NCBI GenBank assembly: GCA_004554245.1
Contig: SFND01000012.1
Coordinates: 1-64,000 of the forward strand
From: Oribacterium sp.
GTDB lineage: Bacteria; Bacillota_A; Clostridia; Lachnospirales; Lachnospiraceae
Length of the DNA: 64,000 nt
Direction of reading: 5' to 3'
In this document: positions 1 to 7,942 of the stretch, piece by piece
Numbering within the stretch: the stretch's first letter is position 1
Layout: each line of letters begins with the position of its first letter
Notes under the pieces: model-generated
Told to the model about the DNA's origin: nothing
What the model saw: the letters and a program-made list of their open reading frames with translations, nothing else
Databases searched by the model: none
Position numbers and translations under genes: made by a program

Positions 1-37
1 ACGATACCTAATTTCATATATTCTAAATCTCCTTTAT
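1..37 (-). repeat. attL: element/chromosome junction with start region of ychF
   Basis: This repeat matches 13474-13508. The first 18 bases are identical and the rest differs by a 2-base insertion. Read on the minus strand it gives an AAAGGAG ribosome site, then ATG (complement of 15-17) and codons for M-K-L-G-I-V running off the window. That is the usual start of clostridial YchF GTPases. The integrase stop at 111 lies only about 94 bases upstream in the same direction, so ychF may be read from element transcripts. Confidence 0.75.
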
Positions 38-70
38 TTTCAATGGTTTTTCGGGTTTTGGGGACACACT

Positions 71-111
71 CCGCACCAATTCCGCACCAATTTTTCGCAG
101 CGCACCATTTT
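71..111 (+). repeat. Integrase arm-type binding boxes, left end
   Basis: Two direct copies of CCGCACCAAT lie in tandem at 71-90, and a third weaker copy (GCGCACCATTTT) lies at 100-111. The same 20-base pair of boxes recurs at 13340-13359 near the other end, and a single box is at 1400-1412 upstream of int. Short boxes repeated near both ends of an element with a Tn916-type integrase fit arm-type sites bound by the integrase N-terminal domain. Confidence 0.6.
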
Positions 112-1298
112 TAACTTGCCACATTGGTGTCCTGTTCGAACAGTTTGATGGCGTTGGTCAGGGATGTGTCGGTGACATGGACATAACGATCCATGGTTGT
201 TTTAATGCTCGCATGACCGAGCAGCTTCTGCAAGACTTTCGGCATAACGCCCCGTTCAATCGCACGGGTAGCGTAGGTGTGTCTCAGAGCGTGCATACAG
301 AACCGCTTGATTTTCGCCTCATCGCACAGCTTGTACAGATGGGTGTCATAGGAACTGTTTTTTGCAGGCTCTCCGGTACGGAAATTGATAAACACCAAAT
401 CTCGCATACAAAGGTACTCTGTCTGACCTGTCCGGCGATCCACATATTCCAGAATCTGAGATAACAGTTCTGATTCTTTGCGGGTGAAGCGTTCATCGTA
501 GCACGATTTCAATACATCGTATGCCCGCTTCGTCAGCAGGATCGTGCGGTAGCTGGTCTTTGTCTTAGGAGGACCAGCACGCCAAATGCCTTCGCTGTGG
601 CGATATTCCAAGGTCTTGTTGACAGTCAGTGTCCGCTTCTTCCAGTCAATCGCATCCCAAGTCAAGCCGATCATTTCCGAAGTGCGCAGTCCGGTCTCCA
701 ACAGCAATACATACTGTCTGTAGTTGTGAGAGCGTTTTGCGGTTTCCAGAAACAGCGTCTGTTCTTCCACAGTTAAGAACTTGATGTCATCCACAGCCCG
801 GACGGGCTTCGTATAACGAACCCCGTCCATAGGATGTTTTGTAAGCATATCGTTCATGACTGCGGCTCGGAACATGGTTCCCATGGCAATATACGCCTGC
901 CGAATGGTGGAGCCAGCATAAGTGGCTTCCATCCGATTCAGGACAATCTTGCAGTGCATGGGTTTGACATCACATAAGCGCATATTTCCGATAACAGGCT
1001 GGATGTTCTTTTGATACCGTTCCCGGTAATTTCGCCGGGTGTTGGGAGCCAGATCCGCAATCAGATTGGTGATCCAGAACTCAAACCAGGCATCCACCGT
1101 CATTTCGGAGGATGTGTTGCAAACATCGTGCTTATCTTCGTACTGCGCATCAGCCAGCCAGTTGCGAGCTTCCGGAAGTGTGTCAAAGTGCTTTTCCTTG
1201 CGGGAGCCGTCCTTTGCGGTATATCTTGCGGCGTACTTTCCGTCTTTTCTCTGGCAGATACCTTTGCCAATTTCTTTGCCTTTTAAGTTTTTGCCCAT
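111..1298 (-). CDS. int: Tyrosine recombinase (integrase), Tn916 family
   Basis: A site-specific recombinase of 395 residues that would integrate and excise the element. Residues 1-60 look like the arm-binding domain of Tn916-type integrases, residues 65-155 are the SAM-like core-binding domain, and the catalytic domain follows. The full catalytic set is visible: R205 (TGLRTSE), a lysine near 245-247, H336 and R339 in HALRH, H362 in LLGHAS, and nucleophile Y372 in DRYVH. An AAGGAG site lies just upstream of the ATG. It sits next to attL and downstream of the excisionase, the usual order. It appears intact. Confidence 0.95.
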   Translation of the reverse strand: MGKNLKGKEIGKGICQRKDGKYAARYTAKDGSRKEKHFDTLPEARNWLADAQYEDKHDVCNTSSEMTVDAWFEFWITNLIADLAPNTRRNYRERYQKNIQPVIGNMRLCDVKPMHCKIVLNRMEATYAGSTIRQAYIAMGTMFRAAVMNDMLTKHPMDGVRYTKPVRAVDDIKFLTVEEQTLFLETAKRSHNYRQYVLLLETGLRTSEMIGLTWDAIDWKKRTLTVNKTLEYRHSEGIWRAGPPKTKTSYRTILLTKRAYDVLKSCYDERFTRKESELLSQILEYVDRRTGQTEYLCMRDLVFINFRTGEPAKNSSYDTHLYKLCDEAKIKRFCMHALRHTYATRAIERGVMPKVLQKLLGHASIKTTMDRYVHVTDTSLTNAIKLFEQDTNVAS

Positions 1299-1426
1299 TT
1301 AATGAACTCCTTTCCTGAGTGCCGGAAACGAGAGTTCATCACGACACTCCATTCTATCATGAAAGTGCTTTTTTTTCAATAGATTTCGATGTTTTTGGTG
1401 CGCACCAATTTTGCCTGTTCTGTTCA

Positions 1427-1648
1427 TCAAATCGCAACTCTCCCTTCGATAAATTCCTCAAAAGCCTTGCGTTTGACCAGTTTCTTTGTACCTACATACA
1501 ATACAAAGGGACAGTTGGGTTGTTTCAGCATCTCGTCAATCTTGTTGATTCCGATATTGCTGTATTCAGCCGCTTCCCGAATGGAAAGCAGCATTTTACG
1601 GTCGATAGGCAGGATCGTTGCCTGCTGGTTCTGATTCATCATAGGCAC
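1427..1648 (-). CDS. xis: Excisionase, Tn916 Xis-like
   Basis: A 73-residue protein with a MerR-like winged-helix stretch (LSIREAAEYSNIGINKI), followed by a basic strand region (GTKKLVKRKAFEEFI). This size, sequence and position just upstream of int are typical of directionality factors that bend attachment-site DNA for excision. The start is GTG, chosen because AAAGGA lies at a good distance; an ATG two codons later is a weaker alternative. Its gene begins 14 bases after the relaxase stop, so mob, xis and int are probably one transcript. Confidence 0.85.
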   Translation of the reverse strand: MPMMNQNQQATILPIDRKMLLSIREAAEYSNIGINKIDEMLKQPNCPFVLYVGTKKLVKRKAFEEFIEGRVAI

Positions 1649-1662
1649 AAATAATTCCTTTC

Positions 1663-2952
1663 TTATATTTCCATATCCCGTCCGTGCTTGCGGGCAGGAG
1701 CCTTGTGTTCACGAGTTTCCTTTCCTCTGGCGAGGATGGCAGAAAGAAAAGCCCTGACCCGTTCTGCTGCGATTTCCAACGCATCCAGATAGGGCTGGGC
1801 TTTTTCTTTCAGTTCTTTATATTTTTCGTTCAGTTCGTCATGCCGCTGTTTCCAGATGGAAGCGGATTTTACAGCGGAAGCCAATTTTTCTTTCAGGCGT
1901 TCATTCTCAGCATTGAAGATAATTCCGTTTGTGGCGTATCGTTTCAGGGTATCGCACTGGTCTGCTGTGAGGGTGACATTTCCGGTGAAGGAATTTTTCT
2001 TACCCATCGCTTCAATATCCTGCACGGTCACTGCCACCGTCTTCGCAGTCTTGGTTTCCTTTTGCAGAGCTTTCAGCTTCTTTTCCTGTTTCTCCACAGC
2101 AGATTGGGTATCCGCCAATGCCTGTTCCGCTTGGTCTGCCCGTGCCGTCACAGCTTCCAGACGCTGGGTTTCGGCTTGCACCTTAAACTGAGTAACGGTC
2201 AGATGTTCCTCGGTGCTGCCACGCTCTCCACGCTCCACATCGGTATATCCGGCAGCTTGCATGAAATTGAAAAAGTCATCCTGCAACACACTGTAGGACG
2301 ACTTCAAAATCTTTTTTCCTTTTGTGTTCAACATGGGATTGCCGTTCCCGTCAAGAACAGGTTTGGATTCCCATTTCTTACTGCGGCTGACCTGCATGAT
2401 CGTTTCCTTGACTGTTCCCCGGAGGGCTTCGTCCTTGCACCGCTTCGACCAGAGAATCTGTTTTTCCACCACCGGGATATAGACCACATGAAGGTGGTAG
2501 TGGTACACATCCTCGCCAAGAGCTTCCGACATTGCCCGGTTGCGCTCATCGGCGTGCATGACAGCAGAGAGAATATACTGCTCACCGCCTACAACCTCCA
2601 CGGCGGCTTTATAGGCATCAGCGTAGAACTGTTTGGCAAATACATAGCCGCCGTGATTATAGAAGTAAGCGGAGTTCACATCGAATACCAGCTCACCGTA
2701 TTTCACGGCATCCGCTTTCAGACCTCTGGTGGAGATCACCTTGTCCTGTTCCATCTGCGTAAACATTTCTTCATATCCGGCTGTCGGTTCTTTGAAATGA
2801 ATGTTCAGAGAAGAACGCTCCGGCACGATGTCCTGATTGCTGTAACTGTCTTTTTCCCGTTCATTGTGTTCCTGCACCTTTGCCAGATCATCGGCAGTTT
2901 CAATGTCCTGATGGCGGGCAACGGTGCGGTCAATTCCATCATTTCTTGCCAT
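1663..2952 (-). CDS. mob: MobV-family relaxase (Pre/Mob plasmid recombination enzyme)
   Basis: A DNA-nicking relaxase that would start conjugal mobilization at oriT. It has 429 residues. The N-terminal MobV domain contains H133 and the histidine cluster H151, H153, H155 (VYHYHLHVVYIPVVEK), which forms the metal site of this family. From about 250 to 310 and again near 350-385 the sequence is rich in K, E, Q and A and looks like coiled coil. An AAGGAG site lies 8 bases before the ATG. A perfect palindrome about 65 bases upstream is a good candidate for its nick region. It is the only transfer gene in the element. Confidence 0.9.
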   Translation of the reverse strand: MARNDGIDRTVARHQDIETADDLAKVQEHNEREKDSYSNQDIVPERSSLNIHFKEPTAGYEEMFTQMEQDKVISTRGLKADAVKYGELVFDVNSAYFYNHGGYVFAKQFYADAYKAAVEVVGGEQYILSAVMHADERNRAMSEALGEDVYHYHLHVVYIPVVEKQILWSKRCKDEALRGTVKETIMQVSRSKKWESKPVLDGNGNPMLNTKGKKILKSSYSVLQDDFFNFMQAAGYTDVERGERGSTEEHLTVTQFKVQAETQRLEAVTARADQAEQALADTQSAVEKQEKKLKALQKETKTAKTVAVTVQDIEAMGKKNSFTGNVTLTADQCDTLKRYATNGIIFNAENERLKEKLASAVKSASIWKQRHDELNEKYKELKEKAQPYLDALEIAAERVRAFLSAILARGKETREHKAPARKHGRDMEI

Positions 2953-3014
2953 GGGTCATGCTCCTTTCCGAGAGGATTTGCGAGGGACGAGGGGCTTTCG
3001 AGAGGCACTTTTTC

Positions 3015-3042
3015 AAAGTGTAATAACCCACTATTACACTTT
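3015..3042. other. oriT: Candidate oriT palindrome upstream of the relaxase
   Basis: A perfect inverted repeat with 11-base arms (AAAGTGTAATA and its complement) and a 6-base spacer ACCCAC. It lies between the HTH gene and the relaxase start. MobV relaxases usually nick next to an inverted repeat just upstream of their own gene, so this is the best oriT candidate. The same palindrome could also act as an operator for mob. Confidence 0.5.
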
Positions 3043-3318
3043 CATCCATACTGGCTGCAAAGTGCCGTGGGCTCTCCGAGGGCTCCTCCGGAGAGGGGGT
3101 GCGGTCACTGCGGTGACCTCTGCTGTCCAGTCCGAAAAATGTCCCCGGCCTTTTTCTCTTGTCCAGCCTGTCTGCCAGCGGAATTGCACCACAATCCCTT
3201 GCAGACAGCGGCAGCGAACAATCCGCAGTTTTGCCGATTGTATTCACTGCCAGTCCATAGGAAGCACTGCGGCACTTCCTATGGGGACGGGAGCTGCGAG
3301 GGGATAAGATACGCCGCA

Positions 3319-3537
3319 TCATCGCTCCCTCCGTTTCTGCCACACGATGTCATAGCCCAGCACATCGGCAAGCTCGATGACCTCTTTGTAGCGGATGCTC
3401 TCTCTTTGGAGCTTTGCAGAAAGGTTGGATACGCTGTCCGACCAGTCGTGTTCCTCCGCCAGTCTGTCCACAACCTCCTGCATGGTAAATCCGGCACGGA
3501 CGATCTGTGCCTTGATTTCATTTCGTACATTACTCAT
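3319..3537 (-). CDS. Small helix-turn-helix protein of the element
   Basis: A 72-residue protein. The middle (GFTMQEVVDRLAEE ... VSNLSAKLQRESI) reads as a helix-turn-helix of the Cro/XRE kind, and the end is basic (WQKRRER). A strong GGAGG site precedes the ATG. It lies between the replication genes and the relaxase, as small DNA-binding regulators or accessory mobilization proteins often do in such elements. Whether it is a repressor or an oriT-binding partner cannot be told from the sequence. Confidence 0.7.
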   Translation of the reverse strand: MSNVRNEIKAQIVRAGFTMQEVVDRLAEEHDWSDSVSNLSAKLQRESIRYKEVIELADVLGYDIVWQKRRER

Positions 3538-3562
3538 ATTGAAAAACCTCCATAATTTTGTT

Positions 3563-3608
3563 CATGAAAAAGCGAAGCAGCTGCGCCCATTGGCGTGTCC
3601 GCTTCGCT
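3563..3608 (-). terminator. Hairpin with T-run in the leader of the HTH gene
   Basis: The arms AGCGAAGC (3571-3578) and GCTTCGCT (3601-3608) enclose a second small stem. On the minus strand the stem is followed by TTTTTC, as in an intrinsic terminator, about 25 bases before the HTH ribosome site. It could end the replication operon or act as an attenuator for the mob operon. Confidence 0.6.
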
Positions 3609-3975
3609 GTACCGTGTAATATCTGATTTTCATAAAATGCGATAGAAATACCGCCTGTGATGTCCTGCACATAAGCACCCCTAACCCATTTCACTGTTTT
3701 GTGTGCTTTGGTCTGTAACAGTGAAAACAGCCATGATTTCGCAAAGGCTGTTCACTGTCCAGAGAAGCACTGTTTCGCAAAATGATTTCGCCCTGCGGTC
3801 AAAATTTTTGCTGTTTCCATTACCATTGATTTTCTATCCCCTAAAATAAGGGGGCTGCGGATGCTCCCAAGATAGAAAAACGATAGTAAGTGAAAAGTAC
3901 GTGTACCAAGTGTACGATTGACACTCGGCTCCATCCGGTACGGATGGTACACGTATTTCTGAGTTACTGCTGTTT
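3609..3975. other. Non-coding block with iteron-like repeats and inverted repeats, candidate replication origin
   Basis: No credible gene lies here. It holds three copies of an iteron-like motif around TTTCGC (TGATTTCGCAAA at 3734-3745, TGTTTCGCAAA at 3771-3781, ATGATTTCGCC at 3782-3792); a fourth copy is at 5979-5990 beside the primase. There is a stem with arms at 3718-3732 and 3746-3758, and an 11-base inverted repeat (TACGTGTACCA at 3898-3908 with its complement at 3945-3955) directly behind the helicase gene. Placement next to a primase and helicase suggests an origin for the excised circle. Confidence 0.4.
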
Positions 3976-5295
3976 TTACAGAAACGGTCTTTGCAGAAGT
4001 TCAATGCCCACAAACCCTCTGGCAAATCGCCCGCCGCCGATGTTGACCTTGTTGGTGTATTCAAGGTTATAGCGGCTTTCATTCTGCTTTAGGAAGGAAC
4101 CGAAGCTCTTTTGGGAAAGGCTGTTCAGGGCGTTATCATCACACCACTGCTTGTAAACAGCGTACAGGTTTTTGGAGCTTGCTTCATAATCCGCACGGAA
4201 GCGGATATATCCCTCGGAAGCCAGAAAATCAATGATGTTGTTTCCGTCAGAAACGGCATCGTTCAGATTGTCCAAAGCCGACTGGCTCAGGGTAAATCGG
4301 AAATCATTTGCAATCAGGCGGTGCAGTCCCTCCAACGCCCAGAGGAAGATGCCCTCTGCTTCGGCAGTCATCTTTTCCGCAATATAGGGATCGTCTTTTC
4401 TGTTTGGGTCTTTCTCCTTGGTTGTCAAAATGATCTGTCTGCGGAAGAAGCCCACACTCCGGTCATGGAGGGCTTGCAGGACACCGTTCCCAAGTCCGAT
4501 GAACCGCACATACAAATCTCCCTGATAGCTTTGTTGTCGCTTTCTCTCCAAATCCATGGGCAGCTCTGCGGTGATAATCGCCTTGATATTGTTGGTCTGG
4601 GGCAGCGCTTCCAGCTTCATATCATCGTCCAGCATCAAAAGCTCATGTTCCAAGTCGGCACGGGCAAAGTTGCTTGTCTCCACCTTTGCCACGCTTCCGG
4701 TTTTCATGTTGGTTCCCAACAGCGCACGAAGAACAACGCCGATCCGGCTCTTGCCTTCGCCGCCCTTTCCCGTCAGCATGAGCATCTTCTGACCTTTGGT
4801 GGAGGGGATGAAGCAATAGCCGATAAATTCCTGTAAGGTCAGAATGTCCTCCGGCTCCAAAAGCTGGGACAAAAAATGCAGCCATGTGACTGGCTGCGGA
4901 GCTTCCGGATGATAGGCGACGGGTAAGCGATTGCGGCAGTAATCTTTTTCCGTGCTGAATGTGCCATCCAAATGATAGGTGCCGTTTGCCACATGGATGC
5001 GGTCTTGATACAGGAGAAGATCGGCAGCACAGCACTCCATTCGCATTACATCCAGAAGATTTGTGACCCTTTTTGCAATGTTGCTGGTCACATAGGGCTT
5101 GATACGGTCATAGATTTCTTTTTTCAGCCTGTTTTCATCGTTCACAATGCCGTTTACCGTGAAAAAGGTTCCGTTTACCGTAATCATGGGATAGTCCCTG
5201 AGAAATTCTTCACAGAAAATGACTTCGTTGATTGCTTTACCGTCAAACCATACCGCAATATCAGCGGATGGGTTCTGTGCTGCTTCTTTGCTCAT
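3976..5295 (-). CDS. P4-type/D5-like replicative helicase (DUF5906-like)
   Basis: A superfamily 3 helicase expected to unwind DNA during replication of the excised element. From the chosen ATG it has about 439 residues. Walker A is GKGGEGKS at 176-183, and an acidic Walker B-like stretch (LLMLDDDM) follows near 215-222. The N-terminal third has no primase motif; priming is supplied by the neighbouring CHC2 gene. An upstream start at 5346 is open but has no ribosome site, whereas AGGAGGT lies just before the ATG at 5295. The gene overlaps the primase gene by 35 bases, which indicates translational coupling. Confidence 0.88.
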   Translation of the reverse strand: MSKEAAQNPSADIAVWFDGKAINEVIFCEEFLRDYPMITVNGTFFTVNGIVNDENRLKKEIYDRIKPYVTSNIAKRVTNLLDVMRMECCAADLLLYQDRIHVANGTYHLDGTFSTEKDYCRNRLPVAYHPEAPQPVTWLHFLSQLLEPEDILTLQEFIGYCFIPSTKGQKMLMLTGKGGEGKSRIGVVLRALLGTNMKTGSVAKVETSNFARADLEHELLMLDDDMKLEALPQTNNIKAIITAELPMDLERKRQQSYQGDLYVRFIGLGNGVLQALHDRSVGFFRRQIILTTKEKDPNRKDDPYIAEKMTAEAEGIFLWALEGLHRLIANDFRFTLSQSALDNLNDAVSDGNNIIDFLASEGYIRFRADYEASSKNLYAVYKQWCDDNALNSLSQKSFGSFLKQNESRYNLEYTNKVNIGGGRFARGFVGIELLQRPFL

Positions 5296-5893
5296 GGGGC
5301 AGTACCTCCTTTTTCTTTCGTGCCACATAGTCCTGAAGAAAAGCAATCTTGCCCTCCTTCATCATCCCGTCCACCACGGCACCCCGTTCTTCCAGAGTGC
5401 CTACGGTCAGGATGTCAGCCAGATATTCCATGTGGTCGAGCATCTGGCAGGCTTCCACGAAACGGTCATCCAGCTTGTCCTCCGGCGTTCTGGGCGCATA
5501 CCGCACCTTCCAATCTTCCAGCAGATGCAGATAATCCGTCAGCACCCGGAAGCAGAGCATTTCATCCTCCCGGAACTGGCGGATATGGGGGCGTTTTGTC
5601 TTGTGTGGAACTGCCACGGCTTGTCCCGGCTCGGTGCTGATACCGAAGTCCGCAGCCAGCCTTTGCGCCGCTTCGTAATTACTGAGATCAAACAGCCTTG
5701 CCACGAAGTCGATCACATCTCCCTTTGCTCCGCAGCCGAAGCAGTAGAAATACTCCTCGTTTAGCTTCAAGCTCGGATTTCGGTCATTGTGGAACGGACA
5801 GCAAGCCATACCGTTTCGGTTGACCCGCAGCCCGTAGTGTTCGGCGGCTTGTCTGACCGGGACAGCCGCCTTGATTGTTTCATAGATTGTCAT
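5261..5893 (-). CDS. CHC2 zinc-finger primase-like protein
   Basis: A 210-residue protein whose N-terminus is the zinc-binding domain of DnaG-type primases, with ligands C32, H35, C51 and C54 (CCPFHNDRNPS ... YFYCFGCGAKGD). The catalytic TOPRIM domain is absent; residues 100-210 are helical and charged and match nothing I recognise. It probably acts with the overlapping helicase gene as a split primase-helicase. GGAGG lies just before the ATG. A hairpin with a T-rich tail sits immediately upstream of that ribosome site. Confidence 0.87.
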   Translation of the reverse strand: MTIYETIKAAVPVRQAAEHYGLRVNRNGMACCPFHNDRNPSLKLNEEYFYCFGCGAKGDVIDFVARLFDLSNYEAAQRLAADFGISTEPGQAVAVPHKTKRPHIRQFREDEMLCFRVLTDYLHLLEDWKVRYAPRTPEDKLDDRFVEACQMLDHMEYLADILTVGTLEERGAVVDGMMKEGKIAFLQDYVARKKKEVLPHEQRSSTEPIR

Positions 5894-5916
5894 TGAAAAT
5901 CCTCCATTTCATAGTT

Positions 5917-5950
5917 TTGAAAAAGAAAAACACCCGCCGAGTGGCAGGTG
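5917..5950 (-). terminator. Hairpin with T-rich tail in the primase leader
   Basis: CACCcGCC pairs with GGCaGGTG around a GAGT loop (one mismatch). On the minus strand the stem is followed by TTTTTCTTTTTC, just before the primase ribosome site. The arrangement mirrors the hairpin before the HTH gene, which suggests attenuation or a stop for upstream transcripts. Confidence 0.5.
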
Positions 5951-6060
5951 CTTCGCTCCTTCTACTATGGTTATGCCGGATTTCGCAAAAAACAGGCTAA
6001 TCGGAGGACAACCCCGTTTCAAAAAACAGGACAGCAGTAGATTTCTTCACATTTGGATGA

Positions 6061-6066
6061 TATAAT
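6061..6066 (+). promoter_or_regulatory. Promoter -10 box of the plus-strand operon
   Basis: A perfect TATAAT lies 35 bases before the ATG at 6101. No good -35 hexamer stands 16-18 bases upstream, so the promoter may be activator-dependent. An in-frame earlier start at 6053 would overlap this box and is therefore unlikely. Confidence 0.5.
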
Positions 6067-6100
6067 AAGAGAAAAAGGAAAACAGGACAGGAGGACGAAT

Positions 6101-7204
6101 ATGAATCAGGAATTGATGACGCTGGATTTCTGGCAGGATACGGTCATATACGAGGATAAAACGCTGCCCACCGGCACACTTGCCTGTGATGCGCTGAATG
6201 TATCCACCGATACCCTTGCCCGGATGAACGAGCAGTGTGACAAAATCAATCTGCTGCTGGGACAGCTGAACGCCGCTCAGGATGCTTCTGCATTGTTTCC
6301 AATGGTAAGGGAAGCTGCACTGACGATGCTTGATATTCTCAGCGTCACCCCTCCGTTTCCTTATATGGACATTCCAAAGCACCGGGAACGGATTCAAACG
6401 GTCTTTACGGCAGAAAATGCACAAAAATATGTAGAGTTCGCAATAAAAGCAACGACCAATTCATTGCCATTTGAGGAAGTCCCGATGTATGCAGATGCGA
6501 TGCTGCTCCAACGCTACACGGCGGTTTTCGGGCATCTGGCGTACTCTCTTGGCGAATATCAAAAGGCTATGCTTGATTTTGCCGAAAAAACGGACGGCAA
6601 TGAAGCAGACCGTACAGCAGAAGGATTTGCCAAGTTATTCGGCACCTGTTTTCCACCGGAGTTCTCCATTACGGAAGGCAATGCCTGGATGGCTGCATCC
6701 AATAATTCTATCCAGTATGTTTCTGCGCTTCGTCCCGGCTATGATGTGCCGATGCTGGTCAAGCGGATGCACTTCCTTACTTTTGTGGGGATGTTCCGTA
6801 CGGACTTGTTTGAGGGTCTGTGCGTGGGTCACGCACCAAAGAAATGTCGTATCTGCGGCAAATGGTTCCTGACCACCAATGCAAGGCATACCAAATACTG
6901 CGGCGGATATGCGCCGGGGGACAAGCTGCACCGCACCTGTCGGCAGATCGGCAATCTGAAAGGCAGAACCCAGAGAGAACTTGCGGATGATCATCCGCTG
7001 AAACAGATATATGAGAAGCGGCTGAACACCATAAACCGATATATCAAGCGTGGCACACTGGATGCGGAACTTGCCAAGGCGATGAAAAAGCTGGCAAAGG
7101 ATAAGATGCTCCGGGCAATCAGTGATGTTGCCTATGCCCGTGGGGATTATGAAACGGAAATGGAACAGGACGCTTTGCAAAGTGAAGCTGAAAAGAAAAT
7201 TTGA
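6101..7204 (+). CDS. DUF6076 family protein with a CGNR-like zinc ribbon
   Basis: A 367-residue protein of unknown function. The N-terminal 240 residues are mostly helical. A likely zinc site follows: C249 and C252 (CRICGKWF), H263, C267 and C280, spaced much like CGNR zinc fingers that bind nucleic acid, and then a basic helical tail (KLAKDKMLRAI). The family is common on clostridial integrative elements, but its role is not known to me. The start was chosen for the AGGAGGAC site before 6101. It opens the only plus-strand operon of the element and is followed 20 bases later by the DUF4304-like gene. Confidence 0.75.
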   Translation: MNQELMTLDFWQDTVIYEDKTLPTGTLACDALNVSTDTLARMNEQCDKINLLLGQLNAAQDASALFPMVREAALTMLDILSVTPPFPYMDIPKHRERIQTVFTAENAQKYVEFAIKATTNSLPFEEVPMYADAMLLQRYTAVFGHLAYSLGEYQKAMLDFAEKTDGNEADRTAEGFAKLFGTCFPPEFSITEGNAWMAASNNSIQYVSALRPGYDVPMLVKRMHFLTFVGMFRTDLFEGLCVGHAPKKCRICGKWFLTTNARHTKYCGGYAPGDKLHRTCRQIGNLKGRTQRELADDHPLKQIYEKRLNTINRYIKRGTLDAELAKAMKKLAKDKMLRAISDVAYARGDYETEMEQDALQSEAEKKI

Positions 7205-7224
7205 AGTTGTGGAGGTGAAATGAA

Positions 7225-7872
7225 GTGGAAATAACGCCAAATGGTTTACAAAAAGAATTGACGACTTTGCTATCAGAGCTGGTTTTTGATACAGGATTTA
7301 AAAAGAAAAAAATCGGATGGTTAACTCGAAAGGTTGGAGAATGTGAACAATTTTTTACTATCACTTTCACAAGGGATCGTGGTTTGCCGGGGAATCTCTA
7401 TTCTGTAAATTTTACGCTTTCATTTACATATAAAGAGGTAGATAGACTTACAAGTTTATTTTTAGGAATGGAATATGACCCTAAGTGGTCTACGGGTGCA
7501 TGGATGTTCTATACACAAATTCCAAACTACACAATGAGCACGTTTAAGTATTGTTCCGATGAACCTATGCAGACTTATGCTGAACGCATTGCAAATTACT
7601 TTAGAAAATATGCACTTCCGTATTATGAGAAAATTGATACGTTAGAAAAAGTTGCAAAAATCTTTGAACAAACTGCATCCGCAAAAGACAGCGATAAAGC
7701 GAGAAACTTTTTTGTTGTCCGCCGTTTGCGGGGGAGTGAAGATGATTGCTGTTATGCGGCGATACTTTGCGTGCAAGGAAAATGGAACAAATTGAGAGAC
7801 TTTCTTCCTATAGCAAGAGAACTTAGCATAGAAGAAAAAGAGCGCATAGAAAAATATATTTCAGATAAATAA
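7225..7872 (+). CDS. DUF4304-like protein
   Basis: A 215-residue protein. The opening (LQKELTTLL ... GFKKKKIGWLTR, then alternating hydrophobic strands to about residue 75) resembles DUF4304 proteins, which have no assigned function. The start is GTG with GGAGGTGA at 7211-7218; an overlapping ATG five bases earlier runs into a stop after four codons. Its base composition is visibly richer in A and T than the genes on both sides, which suggests later acquisition. No membrane segment or signal peptide is visible. Confidence 0.6.
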   Translation: MEITPNGLQKELTTLLSELVFDTGFKKKKIGWLTRKVGECEQFFTITFTRDRGLPGNLYSVNFTLSFTYKEVDRLTSLFLGMEYDPKWSTGAWMFYTQIPNYTMSTFKYCSDEPMQTYAERIANYFRKYALPYYEKIDTLEKVAKIFEQTASAKDSDKARNFFVVRRLRGSEDDCCYAAILCVQGKWNKLRDFLPIARELSIEEKERIEKYISDK

Positions 7873-7942
7873 TCAAGCGCACAACTTCCAGTTTGTCTAA
7901 GAGAAAATATGTCCTCACGGAAGCCGAAGGGGAGGTGCGCTT

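Noticed and set aside
2939..3343. A 134-codon minus-strand open frame filling the gap between the HTH gene and the relaxase, overlapping both
   Set aside because: The translation is rich in R, S and P, has no recognizable domain and no good ribosome site. It covers the oriT palindrome, so conservation there would be explained by DNA function.
1684..3555. A 623-codon plus-strand open frame
   Set aside because: It is antisense to the relaxase gene, follows that gene's codon phase, and has the cysteine/phenylalanine-rich composition of a shadow frame.
3718..3792. CRISPR-like repeats
   Set aside because: The repeats are short, irregularly spaced and partly within an inverted repeat. No array or cas gene is present anywhere in the window.
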